A stretch of DNA of 40,029 bases. It comes from a virus. The stretch lies in IMG/VR virus record IMGVR_UViG_3300031566_000145, positions 1 to 40,029 of that record; one strand, written 5' to 3'. Shown piece by piece: positions 30,292 to 38,027 of this stretch (the stretch's first letter is position 1; every line of letters begins with the position of its first letter). Both the position numbers and the translations under genes were made by a program. Below the pieces are notes generated by a model, which saw nothing but the letters and a program-made list of their open reading frames with translations, made no database searches and was not told the origin of the DNA.

Positions 30292-31347
30292 CTATTCAAG
30301 ATAATAATTAGCATCGCCTGTAATACGTATAGGCACATTTTCAGAATCTTCTTTTGTAGCAATAGCAAATGCTTGCTCATATTCACCCTTTAACATTTCG
30401 ACTAACTTAGGATTGAACTTTAAAGCTAACTGCCAGCTTAACCCCCAAACTAAAGCAGGATAGAATATAGAAGGAATCTCAAGAGCATTAGTATATAAAC
30501 CAGCATCTTGCATCATTTTTTTATATGAATAAAAAAGACAGTTATATTGATTTGAAGGAGTAGGCCATAAATTAATAATAGGTTCAGAAGCCTGACGATC
30601 TAAATAATAAATAGTAGGACGGCCTTTTAAATATTTATTTGGGTAAGTATTATATTCATACTTGCTTACATCTGAAATCGCATAATCTAAGACATTATTG
30701 TTAAAATATATTTCTTGAATATCAAGAGTCTGGCCACCACCTTCTCTAATTCTATAAGACCTTGTATTAACAGGAGTAGGTACATCTGCCCATATAATAA
30801 CCCCAGCAGTAAAAACTTGCGCAGGCACTGCAAACAAAGTAGTCCAATTAATGTTATCCACCGAACTATCCACATAAATTGTGTATAAAGTAGTGGTGTT
30901 CGATTGAATGCCAATAAAGTTGATTTGTTGAGTTGCGCCAACTCCATAATCATAGGAAATATTACCATCTACCCCTACTTGAATGCATGAAGTAGTTGGA
31001 TCACCATCAAAAGCATTTATTGCTACACCTCCATCACTAGTACCAGCAGTACCATTAAGCTGACGTGTCGACGTTCTAAGGTTTGCTTGAATAACATCAC
31101 TCACAGTGTTAGGTAAAAAATATTGTCTTTGACCAGTAACAAGGGGTAAATATGCTCCTTGTAATGTCCATAAATTAATAGATTTGCTCATCCAATCAAG
31201 AAGTAATAAATTAATACTTCTTTTGGCGGAATCTAGTTTTACTGGCTCTACAAAGTCCCCTAAAATTCCTATTCTTTCAAAGGCTTCTCTTATAAGAAGT
31301 TCAACTTGAATAGACTGAAAATTAAAAGTATTAGAGGTAGAAGGCAT
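30292..31347 (-). CDS. P22 gp4-like tail accessory / connector with inserted jelly-roll domain (351 aa)
   Basis: Residues 1-90 fit the head-to-tail connector family (IREAFERIGILGDFVEPVKL; LLDWMSKSINLWTLQ; GQRQYFLP). Residues about 225-351 continue it (GRPTIYYLDRQASEPIINLW; YSYKKMMQDAG; LVWGLSWQLALKFNPKLVEM). Between them, about 92-222, lies an F5/8-type-C (discoidin-like) beta domain: AFDGDPTTSCIQVG, YTIYVDSSVDNINWTTL and SYRIREGGGQTLDIQEIYF. In P22, gp4 seals the portal and starts the tail. The insertion would project outward from the ring and could bind carbohydrate; that is inference. Confidence 0.75.
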   Translation of the reverse strand: MPSTSNTFNFQSIQVELLIREAFERIGILGDFVEPVKLDSAKRSINLLLLDWMSKSINLWTLQGAYLPLVTGQRQYFLPNTVSDVIQANLRTSTRQLNGTAGTSDGGVAINAFDGDPTTSCIQVGVDGNISYDYGVGATQQINFIGIQSNTTTLYTIYVDSSVDNINWTTLFAVPAQVFTAGVIIWADVPTPVNTRSYRIREGGGQTLDIQEIYFNNNVLDYAISDVSKYEYNTYPNKYLKGRPTIYYLDRQASEPIINLWPTPSNQYNCLFYSYKKMMQDAGLYTNALEIPSIFYPALVWGLSWQLALKFNPKLVEMLKGEYEQAFAIATKEDSENVPIRITGDANYYLE

Positions 31348-31371
31348 TGAAACATCTCTTTTAAATTATTA

Positions 31372-31605
31372 TTAATGTCTAAAACCCTTTAATGTCTCAG
31401 CTAAATTTGCTCTTTTTCTAGTCAGGCGACTTTTAGAACAAGTCGCTTTTTCCAACTTTTCTTTAGGGATTTTTTTCCCCTCAGGAACTCCTAAAGTTTT
31501 ATGGAGAGACCCCTTTTTATCAGGATTTATAGCGTCTTTAATCCAGTTTCCCGCCTTTTTTTTTGTCATTTTGCTCATGACTTCTCTTTTTGCTCTACTA
31601 TGCAT
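31372..31605 (-). CDS. small conserved basic phage protein (77 aa)
   Basis: A lysine-rich protein with a pattern seen in many phages beside structural genes: KMTKKKAGNWIKDAINPDKK, then LHKTLGVPEGKKIPKEKLEK and a final RKRANLAETLKG. ATG 31605 follows AAGGAG at 9 bases and is preferred, although relatives usually begin at the internal MSKM. Function unknown; perhaps DNA-associated inside the capsid. Confidence 0.65.
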   Translation of the reverse strand: MHSRAKREVMSKMTKKKAGNWIKDAINPDKKGSLHKTLGVPEGKKIPKEKLEKATCSKSRLTRKRANLAETLKGFRH

Positions 31606-31618
31606 AATAACGCTCTCC

Positions 31619-32314
31619 TTAAATTTGTATAAATATTAATGTTATGCTCGTAGCCTCAGTACCAGCAGCACCAGTAAGCTCTATTAATAACGATCTATAC
31701 AAAGGCATATATGAAGATAGAGTCGCTGCTACTGGGGTAGGAAATACAAAATTAGTAGGTGCGGAAACGGTTTTTACTGGAAACAAAAAATTGTTACCAT
31801 CTACATTATCTTCATAAGTAAGATTATTAAATTCTAACTTGTCATGAGTACCATAAATGGTTGTCGATATTTCATTAAGAGCATTATCATTAGCCAAGCT
31901 GAAGCTATAATTCAAACTGCCCATATTAGGGTCGATGGTAATTAATCTAAAGAACCCATCTAGGCCGCTCCCAACACTAACAGCGGCTACGGCAATATCT
32001 ACTGAGACAGATGTAACAACATCAAAAGATAGGTCTCCTGTGATTGTTACACCAGCGGTAGGACCAACTATAGCTTCTGTTACAATAACTCCATTTTGAG
32101 TACCAGTAACAGTAAATGTTGCCAGACTTAAGTCATTAGCGGAAGTTATAGAAACTGTCCGACTATATCCATTCGTTATAAAAGAAACTTCGCTCCCAGT
32201 TGAATCAACAAGCGTGCCGTTTAAAGCAAGATCACCACCCCCAGCTAACGTCTGGATTAATGATATAGCTGCGGTATCAACTGCGGGAAATGTGTATTTT
32301 AAGTATCTAGACAT
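31619..32314 (-). CDS. structural protein, paralogue 2 of a tandem pair (231 aa)
   Basis: A serine/threonine-rich beta protein. The N-terminal half aligns with the 219-aa protein upstream: LALNGTLVDS, RTVSITSANDLSLATFTVTG, TQNGVIVTEAIVGP and a D..TSV..D segment, ending F..LI.I. The C-terminal halves differ. The pair probably arose by duplication. Located between the capsid gene and the connector, they are candidates for head-tail joining or decoration proteins. The ATG follows AGGAA with stop-start spacing of only a few bases. Confidence 0.6.
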   Translation of the reverse strand: MSRYLKYTFPAVDTAAISLIQTLAGGGDLALNGTLVDSTGSEVSFITNGYSRTVSITSANDLSLATFTVTGTQNGVIVTEAIVGPTAGVTITGDLSFDVVTSVSVDIAVAAVSVGSGLDGFFRLITIDPNMGSLNYSFSLANDNALNEISTTIYGTHDKLEFNNLTYEDNVDGNNFLFPVKTVSAPTNFVFPTPVAATLSSYMPLYRSLLIELTGAAGTEATSITLIFIQI

Positions 32315-32317
32315 ATA

Positions 32318-32977
32318 TTATTCCTGTAAAAGTATAAATTCAAAAGTATCTGTAATAGGGTTAGCTGAACTGTTAACTTGTAATATAACAAAATTAATGA
32401 TTAACAATGAATTAGCTATTTGCGAAGTGGTCTCATTAGTAAGTCCGAAAGCTGGAAATAACTTATCTGCCTGATTCAAAAAAGGAATAAAATTAGTGTT
32501 AATTTGATCTAGCGTTTGAAGCATTGAATAAGTAACCCCTGAGCCAGCTGGTAATAATACCGATGTTGAGTAATTAGTACTAAGTGAATTAGTACTGATC
32601 GCTATTAATGGTAAAAAACCCGCATCACCAGTACCAACTTGAATACCATTTACGGCTGTACTAGCTACTACTGATGTAATTGTATCGTAATATTTCGTCC
32701 CATAGACTGTGTTGTTGTTAGGACCACTCACCGTCTCAGATACATACGCTCCATTTTGCAGCCCAGTAACCACAAAATTTGTCAAACTTAAATTATTAAC
32801 AGAAGTAAGCGATACAGATCTTATTACTTTATTGCTTATAAAAGAAATTTGATCGGGAATGCTAGAATCAAAGAGTGTTCCATTTAACAATAAAGGTCCA
32901 GCTACTCCGACATCCTGTAAAGCGGATACAGCCAACAAATCTTGTACTGACCATGTTAATTTTGTAAATATCGCCAT
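32318..32977 (-). CDS. structural protein, paralogue 1 of a tandem pair (219 aa)
   Basis: Shares with its neighbour LLLNGTLFDS, RSVSLTSVNNLSLTNFVVTG, LQNGAYVSETVSGP and a closing GFLPLIAI. The remainder, including a helical segment with SMLQTLDQINTNFIPFLNQA, is specific. The pair lies after the strong hairpin that follows the capsid gene. GGGATC precedes the ATG. The function within the virion is not known; minor head or joining protein is the best guess. Confidence 0.6.
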   Translation of the reverse strand: MAIFTKLTWSVQDLLAVSALQDVGVAGPLLLNGTLFDSSIPDQISFISNKVIRSVSLTSVNNLSLTNFVVTGLQNGAYVSETVSGPNNNTVYGTKYYDTITSVVASTAVNGIQVGTGDAGFLPLIAISTNSLSTNYSTSVLLPAGSGVTYSMLQTLDQINTNFIPFLNQADKLFPAFGLTNETTSQIANSLLIINFVILQVNSSANPITDTFEFILLQE

Positions 32978-33002
32978 TTGATCCCACTATATTAAAAGCT
33001 TT

Positions 33003-33039
33003 CAAATAAGCTTGGAATTATTTCATCCAAGCTTATTTG
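33003..33039 (-). terminator. 14-bp perfect hairpin after the major capsid gene
   Basis: CAAATAAGCTTGGA and TCCAAGCTTATTTG are perfectly complementary around a 9-base loop, starting about 10 bases after the capsid stop in the leftward transcript. Downstream there is only AAAGCTTTTAA rather than a long U-run, so it may be a partial terminator or an mRNA-protecting hairpin. Either would raise capsid mRNA relative to the genes behind it. Confidence 0.65.
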
Positions 33040-33049
33040 TGCTTAATTA

Positions 33050-33955
33050 TTAAACCCCAGGTGAACCGAAAATCCCACGAGGATTAGACACACCAAAAGA
33101 ATATCTTTCAGTAGCCTTAGCCATAACATTATCTGTTGGATAATCGACATAAGTATCGGTTTCAACGGCTGTTCTTTGGAAATGTTTCAATCCATCTTCT
33201 GCATCAGTAATAATAAACCAAGCATTAGGTGCTGTAAGGAACTGATTAATTTTATATCCATCAGGAATATAATCATTATGATATAAAGCGTTTATATCAT
33301 TGTTCGCCACATCTACACGGAATGCAGAGTTTAGAAGTCTTGATGCTGCAAATTGCAACTCACGAGGTAATATTAGTTTTTTAGCCATTGTTTGAGACAA
33401 GATTCCGCTTTGCATTGGGAATTTTTGTATCTGAATAATAGCTTGTTCTACACCCGCTTCACTGAAATCAACTGTAGCACCACCAGCTAAGGAGTTTGAA
33501 AAAGTTCCTCCATCAATTGGATGAGTTGTTGAACATACTGATTGACCATCGCCAATAGGGTAGGCTGGATTAAAAGCATTGTTTAGCACGTTTGCGCCTA
33601 GAATATTCTTGGTTATACGTAGTGAATTTCTAAGTGAAACAGCTTGTTGAGGAAACTGGTTTTGATATAAGTTATCTTCAACTGCTTCTTTAGTGATCGT
33701 AAAGCTAAGACCCACACGTTTGTGAATATAGTTTGTTACCACTCTTTGCCCCATTGAATCAGTAGCAATAGGTGCTCCTTCTGCCTTAATATCAGCTGCG
33801 CCAAGATATTTCATCTCAACTTCGATTTCTTGATATTTATCAGATTGGTAAGTTTTAAATATCTCTGTCCATTGTTCAGGATATGTTGGATATTGCCCAA
33901 AAACTGCCTTTAAACCTGGGCGTAGTAACTGAGCGATTTGACCTGTATTAATCAT
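33050..33955 (-). CDS. major capsid protein (301 aa)
   Basis: The protein has the outline of an HK97-fold capsid subunit of the Mu gpT-like kind: LRPGLKAVFGQYPTYPEQWT, an extended EVEMKYLGAADIKAEG, the strand KRVGLSFTITKEAVEDNLY, the CSTTHPIDGGTFSN loop, KKLILPRELQFAASRLL and a C-terminal ERYSFGVSNPRGIFGSPG. Length near 300 is normal for the family without the long scaffolding delta domain, and a separate scaffold is encoded upstream. AAAGGAAAA precedes the ATG. It lies just after the 255-aa decoration-like protein, downstream of the strong late promoter, and is followed by a perfect hairpin. Confidence is high for capsid, moderate for the subgroup. Confidence 0.85.
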   Translation of the reverse strand: MINTGQIAQLLRPGLKAVFGQYPTYPEQWTEIFKTYQSDKYQEIEVEMKYLGAADIKAEGAPIATDSMGQRVVTNYIHKRVGLSFTITKEAVEDNLYQNQFPQQAVSLRNSLRITKNILGANVLNNAFNPAYPIGDGQSVCSTTHPIDGGTFSNSLAGGATVDFSEAGVEQAIIQIQKFPMQSGILSQTMAKKLILPRELQFAASRLLNSAFRVDVANNDINALYHNDYIPDGYKINQFLTAPNAWFIITDAEDGLKHFQRTAVETDTYVDYPTDNVMAKATERYSFGVSNPRGIFGSPGV

Positions 33956-33981
33956 AATATTTTCCTTTATTTATTCTATTG

Positions 33982-34749
33982 TTAAGCAGGTGTAATACCT
34001 AAATTACCTACACGTGATATATGGTTATTAATTGTTACACGCATATTTAAAAACGGTCTCACCGCTCCAGCTGCATCTAAAAATTCATTTGCTGGATCAG
34101 AAGTTAGTCCTATTGTTTTTAAAGGTAATGTTGCGGCCACACGATTTGTAGCAGTTGTGCCAACAATATTTAGATAAACCCCAGATTGACCAGTTCTAGT
34201 ATCACCAGTAGCTGGGTTCTCAGGAACTAAATTTGCACCACCTGCGCCAAGTCCAAATGCGAAGTTTTGCGTAAAGAATGCATTTGTCGTAGCATCTGTA
34301 CTAAATTTAGCATCATCTAAAACGTTAGTTGCAGTAGACACTTGAATATCGTAAACAACATCTGGATCATCAATAACAAATGCTTTAATCTTACTACCTG
34401 GTACTACGCTTGCATTAGCGGGCCAATAAGGAGATTTGATTAAATTATTTGTGCCAGTTACTGTAGATAGATATTCACATCCTACAAAAACACCTAATAC
34501 AGGAGTAATTTCATTTACCACTGTTGCAGTATCAATAGGATAACGAGCAATAGTAGGTGCTCCTGCTAAAGTAGTTGCAGCTACTGGATTAAAAATTACT
34601 GGATCGCCAGTAAATATACTAGTTCCGTAAGTAGTGGTTCCAGCCGCATCTGCGTAAATAAAATATTCGTTAACTTTTTCTGTCCAACTTCCGCCACTGA
34701 TGGAAGAAAGAGGGCGCAACCCAAAAGGTGCGTTAGTTCCGTATGCCAT
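33982..34749 (-). CDS. head decoration-like structural protein (255 aa)
   Basis: The start APFGLRPLSSISGGSW and the later YGTSIFTGDPVIFN match a structural protein family seen next to capsid genes in alphaproteobacterial and marine podoviruses. It continues as a beta-rich protein (TPVLGVFVGCEYLSTVTGTN; KIKAFVIDDPDVVYDIQV) and ends NMRVTINNHISRVGNLG. It is the first gene after the late promoter and has leader element C 96 nt upstream. Strong expression is expected. A capsid decoration or second major head protein is the most likely role. Confidence 0.65.
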   Translation of the reverse strand: MAYGTNAPFGLRPLSSISGGSWTEKVNEYFIYADAAGTTTYGTSIFTGDPVIFNPVAATTLAGAPTIARYPIDTATVVNEITPVLGVFVGCEYLSTVTGTNNLIKSPYWPANASVVPGSKIKAFVIDDPDVVYDIQVSTATNVLDDAKFSTDATTNAFFTQNFAFGLGAGGANLVPENPATGDTRTGQSGVYLNIVGTTATNRVAATLPLKTIGLTSDPANEFLDAAGAVRPFLNMRVTINNHISRVGNLGITPA

Positions 34750-34790
34750 AAAAATCCTCTTATGATCTAATTATTAAAAAAATAAATTAA

Positions 34791-34845
34791 AATCTTTAAG
34801 GACAGACTTTTGAAACCAAATACGATTTTAAAGTTCGTAGAAACT
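34791..34845 (-). promoter_or_regulatory. structured leader element, copy C
   Basis: Keeps TACGA/TCGTA pairing, TTTAAAATCGTAT, the GGTT segment and a second hairpin AGTCT-GTCCTTAA-AGATT, whose stem differs in sequence from copies A and B but still pairs (with one G-U). The first dyad is weakened by one shifted base. The upstream edge is 96 nt from the ATG of the 255-aa gene. Confidence 0.7.
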
Positions 34846-34942
34846 ATTAATGGAATATGATATTTAGGCGGAGATGTTTAGACCCGATTATGACGTTTTA
34901 ATGTCTCGTATGACAAGTTACTTTGTATAAAAGTAGCAAAAA

Positions 34943-34967
34943 TGCGATTTTAAGTTTCACAGAAACT
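34943..34967 (-). promoter_or_regulatory. structured leader element, copy D (partial)
   Basis: The dyad is AGTTTC-TGT-GAAACT followed by TTAAAATCGCAT. The alternative stem becomes TGTGA/TCGCA, in which an A-U pair of the other copies is replaced by G-C and a C-G pair by U-G. The second hairpin is of a different sequence (TACTTT-TATAC-AAAGTA). It begins about 30 nt after the predicted start of transcription. Confidence 0.65.
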
Positions 34968-35003
34968 GCGTAGTAGACAAAGTCTTTTTCTACTGATTTT
35001 TAC

Positions 35004-35034
35004 ATTATATCATACTTTTACATATTTTGTAAAA
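35004..35034 (-). promoter_or_regulatory. main late promoter with overlapping operator-like dyad
   Basis: On the minus strand TTTACA (35033-35028) and a perfect TATAAT (35009-35004) are 18 bp apart, the -10 preceded by TGA. A dyad TTTTACA-N5-TGTAAAA (35016-35034) covers the -35 box and spacer, so a repressor or activator could bind here. Transcription would start near 34997 and give a leader of about 250 nt containing elements D and C before the 255-aa and capsid genes. This is the clearest leftward promoter in the window. Confidence 0.7.
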
Positions 35035-35035
35035 C

Positions 35036-36511
35036 TTAAGCAGATAACATTATCATACCCGTTATCCCGTTAGGAACTGATTGTACTAATACTCCACTAG
35101 CATCAACAATTGCGATAGAAACTGAAGTAGTAGTTTTTAAAGTCCAAAACGCATGAGAGACAAATGGTGTAGGACCACCAGTGCTTCCTAATCCTAGCAA
35201 TACCCCATAATTCGTAGAAGCAAGTGTTGTGCTAAAGTTGATAGTATACACACCGCCAGAGCCAGTGATCGTATCGACCTGCGATTGATCTTGTATATCA
35301 ATTACATTACTAAGAGGCACTAGGGTATCCGTAAAAGTGAAATATACTCGAGGGGTAGATACACCAGATAAAGTACCAGTTGCATCGATTGAAAGACCAT
35401 TAATAAACACCTCGCCAGTGCCAGTGGTAGTTATATTAATATCATTGTCAATGCTATTACTAATTGTATCACCGTTTAAACTAATACCTGCAGTAAGAGC
35501 GATTGAGGTAATATCGATAGCTGTATCTAAATTAATAACTGGGTTTGTAGCTACACCATCCCCATCACTAATATTAATATTAGTCCCACCTAGAACTTCT
35601 CTAGTAGTCCATGTTTGTGGGGCAGTTGAGGTTATAACTGAAAAACCTGTTGTATTAACATTATTTAGATTAAAAACAGAAGTAGGTAATTTAAAATCCA
35701 TTATTCCACCAGGAGGAGATAGAGGACTGCCACTAATCTCTATTGAACTATCGCTGCTTTGAGCTGCCACTGAATTTATGCCAGTTGAGCCATCCGTAAG
35801 ACGGATAGGATTCCAGCTTCCATTTGATGTCGAATTATTATTTAGATACAAATAATATATATCTCCAGGCAAAACATCTGCGATAAGCAATAGCCCATCA
35901 TTTGCTAGTATTTGAAAAGGAAATAAGCCAATATTATTATATTGGATGTTTTGCCCAGGAGTTGCTAGAGTTGCATTTGGCAAAGTAATTGACCAGCCAT
36001 TATCTCTTTGAATAAAGTTAGGGGAACTTATACCAACTGAAATAATGCCTGTACTCTGAACCCACTTACTATCGGAATTAATTGTACCATCCGTTACTTC
36101 TACAAAATCCCCCTTCTGCATTTCTGCGGGAGTATCATAATTAGTAGCACGAGTTAATACCCAATTAATAGAAACACCATCGCCAACTGTGGTTACTGTA
36201 TATATTCCATTCGTATTACTTAGCGGACTTTGATTTTTCACAAGTATCCTTGATCCTAATCCTGGAGTTAAGCCATCAACAGCAAATATAGCAAATGCAC
36301 CATTGTTAGTTAAAGTCGCCCCAACTCCCAAAGTTCCATTATTGTAAATAGCACCTAAATCACCAGTAGTCGCTCCATAACATGGTATCTGAATTTGCAA
36401 TGTAGATACATTGTTGATATCAGCAACCACCTCTCCCCCTTGAAAGGAAAAAGGCCATGATAATATTATGTCGCCGTTTAAGTTAAGTGCTTGATATGAA
36501 CTTTGTGCCAT
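35036..36511 (-). CDS. fibre-like / head-fibre protein (491 aa)
   Basis: The N-terminal domain (1-60) is unfamiliar. Residues about 65-165 hold a motif widespread in phage fibres: GLGSRILVKNQSPLSNTNGI, then YTVT, WVLTRATNYDTPAEMQKGDF and VEVTDG. Residues about 265-400 are a beta-rich shaft (GGTNINISDGDGVATNPVIN; DNDINITTTGTGEVFINGLS), and the end is a compact beta domain. It lies between the scaffold module and the late promoter, so it may be a fibre attached to the head rather than the tail. Receptor contact or decoration is inferred. Confidence 0.65.
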   Translation of the reverse strand: MAQSSYQALNLNGDIILSWPFSFQGGEVVADINNVSTLQIQIPCYGATTGDLGAIYNNGTLGVGATLTNNGAFAIFAVDGLTPGLGSRILVKNQSPLSNTNGIYTVTTVGDGVSINWVLTRATNYDTPAEMQKGDFVEVTDGTINSDSKWVQSTGIISVGISSPNFIQRDNGWSITLPNATLATPGQNIQYNNIGLFPFQILANDGLLLIADVLPGDIYYLYLNNNSTSNGSWNPIRLTDGSTGINSVAAQSSDSSIEISGSPLSPPGGIMDFKLPTSVFNLNNVNTTGFSVITSTAPQTWTTREVLGGTNINISDGDGVATNPVINLDTAIDITSIALTAGISLNGDTISNSIDNDINITTTGTGEVFINGLSIDATGTLSGVSTPRVYFTFTDTLVPLSNVIDIQDQSQVDTITGSGGVYTINFSTTLASTNYGVLLGLGSTGGPTPFVSHAFWTLKTTTSVSIAIVDASGVLVQSVPNGITGMIMLSA

Positions 36512-36529
36512 AAGTAATATTTATTTGAA

Positions 36530-36967
36530 TTAAGAAAAGCTATTAATTGAGTTTAGAGGTCTTGCAAAACCGCCCATATCGTTAGATACCCCTTGTAATG
36601 ACTTCAATTTGTTTTCATTATGGGCATTAAATCTAGCTGTTGCTCTTTTTGAATACTCAGCGGGGCGTTCCATTAAAAGGACATCTTTAAATACCGAAAA
36701 CTTATCAGCATGAGGATTGCGTCCTAGTGGATCTATAAATGCCTTGTTCATTCTATCTGCGGGGACTGGAGTCCATCCTTGAGAAGTTAACACCTCTATT
36801 CTGTAATCGCTTTCCCCCCTGATATCTTTTCTAGCCCAGTGATAAACATACCCTTCTTTTTCTACGCCAGCTGGCAGAGATAAAGGATTGGCATAATCCA
36901 GGTCGTAAGTTTCTAACATTTCATGAGATCTTTTTTCAGCTTCTCTAGTAGTACGTGATGTAGTCAT
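36530..36967 (-). CDS. hypothetical head-module protein (145 aa)
   Basis: The pattern is one I associate with small head-module proteins of marine podoviruses: YHWARKDIRGESDYRIEVLT followed by SQGWTPVPADRM, then VLLMERPAEYSKRATARFNA. Function is not established. The gene follows the scaffold by two bases and is followed by the fibre-like gene. A minor head or assembly protein is likely. Confidence 0.6.
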   Translation of the reverse strand: MTTSRTTREAEKRSHEMLETYDLDYANPLSLPAGVEKEGYVYHWARKDIRGESDYRIEVLTSQGWTPVPADRMNKAFIDPLGRNPHADKFSVFKDVLLMERPAEYSKRATARFNAHNENKLKSLQGVSNDMGGFARPLNSINSFS

Positions 36968-36969
36968 AA

Positions 36970-38010
36970 TTATTTACCTTTTTTTAAATCTTCTAATTTA
37001 TATCTAAGCCAATCCTTCTCTGTAATACCAGCGTTGGCACACATCCTTTTTTCATCAGCACTGAGTATTAACTGCCTTGAAGAAGGAGTCTTGCTACTAG
37101 GCGATGAGCTATAAGAGTTTCTAACGCTTCCAATATGAGCGGCTGACTCTAAATTTTTTGCATTTTTTTGAGCCTTGTTTTTGCTCCCAGCATGGATTCT
37201 ATTGTTAACCTCCCCAATATATTTATCTATTTCTTCAAAATATTCTTCGGAAAAATAAGCATCTTGCTGGCCATTCTTAACTAAAGCCCCATCTAAATGC
37301 TTAATAAACTGAGAGACTTCACTCGCTAATTCAGGGTTATATTCACGAGAGTCTGGTTGTAGATAAGTATGATTATCAAGCCAATCCGTAGCTATTGCTT
37401 GTTCAATCTCGTCATGCGCTTCAGGAGCAGGTTCGTTATTAACTTGTGAAGAATTTTGAGATGATGAAGATTGCCATTTTTCAAGTTCATTAACATTATT
37501 TGCCGCTCTAGTTAATGCCATATCGGCTTCAATTAAAGCATCTATATCGCCTTCTTCTATTGCTCTTTTTTTATGCTCTTTAGCTTTTTCTAATTCAGAA
37601 TAAGTAGTTTTACCATAGTGGTATGTACCTGAATCTAAAGACTCTGCCAGCATTTCCTTTAGCCTTGCATTTTCTTCTAAAGCAATTCTTTTTTCGGCTA
37701 ATGCTTTATACCTACTTCTTTTTATTTTCCATATTTTGTCTAATTTTTGAGGCTCTTTTTTTGAGGCATCATCTTCTAAATCTTTGTCTTCTTCTCCTCT
37801 CTCGAGAGAAACTTCTCCTTCCGTAGACTCCCCAGCTTCTTCTTCTGGAAAATCTTCTTCTCCCTCTTGGGGGTCTTCTTCAGACTGAACTTCTTCATCT
37901 TCATTCTTTAATCTTTCTATTTCTTCTAAGGCCTGTTGTATTTCAACTAAACCGCTAGCGTCTTCTAAACTATTATCTAGATCAGCTGCAACGTCATTAT
38001 TATTTGTCAT
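36970..38010 (-). CDS. capsid scaffolding protein (346 aa)
   Basis: A strongly acidic, helical protein: residues about 35-85 are dominated by Glu/Asp (NEDEEVQSEEDPQEGEED), then a coiled coil (LAEKRIALEENARLKEMLAE; SELEKAKEHKKRAIEEGDID), a linker of serine/asparagine, and a basic C-terminus typical of the capsid-binding end. Composition, length and position between portal and capsid genes fit podovirus scaffolding proteins, which fill the procapsid and leave or are degraded before packaging. No protease motif is present. Confidence 0.8.
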   Translation of the reverse strand: MTNNNDVAADLDNSLEDASGLVEIQQALEEIERLKNEDEEVQSEEDPQEGEEDFPEEEAGESTEGEVSLERGEEDKDLEDDASKKEPQKLDKIWKIKRSRYKALAEKRIALEENARLKEMLAESLDSGTYHYGKTTYSELEKAKEHKKRAIEEGDIDALIEADMALTRAANNVNELEKWQSSSSQNSSQVNNEPAPEAHDEIEQAIATDWLDNHTYLQPDSREYNPELASEVSQFIKHLDGALVKNGQQDAYFSEEYFEEIDKYIGEVNNRIHAGSKNKAQKNAKNLESAAHIGSVRNSYSSSPSSKTPSSRQLILSADEKRMCANAGITEKDWLRYKLEDLKKGK

Positions 38011-38027
38011 TCATTTAATCCTTTTAT

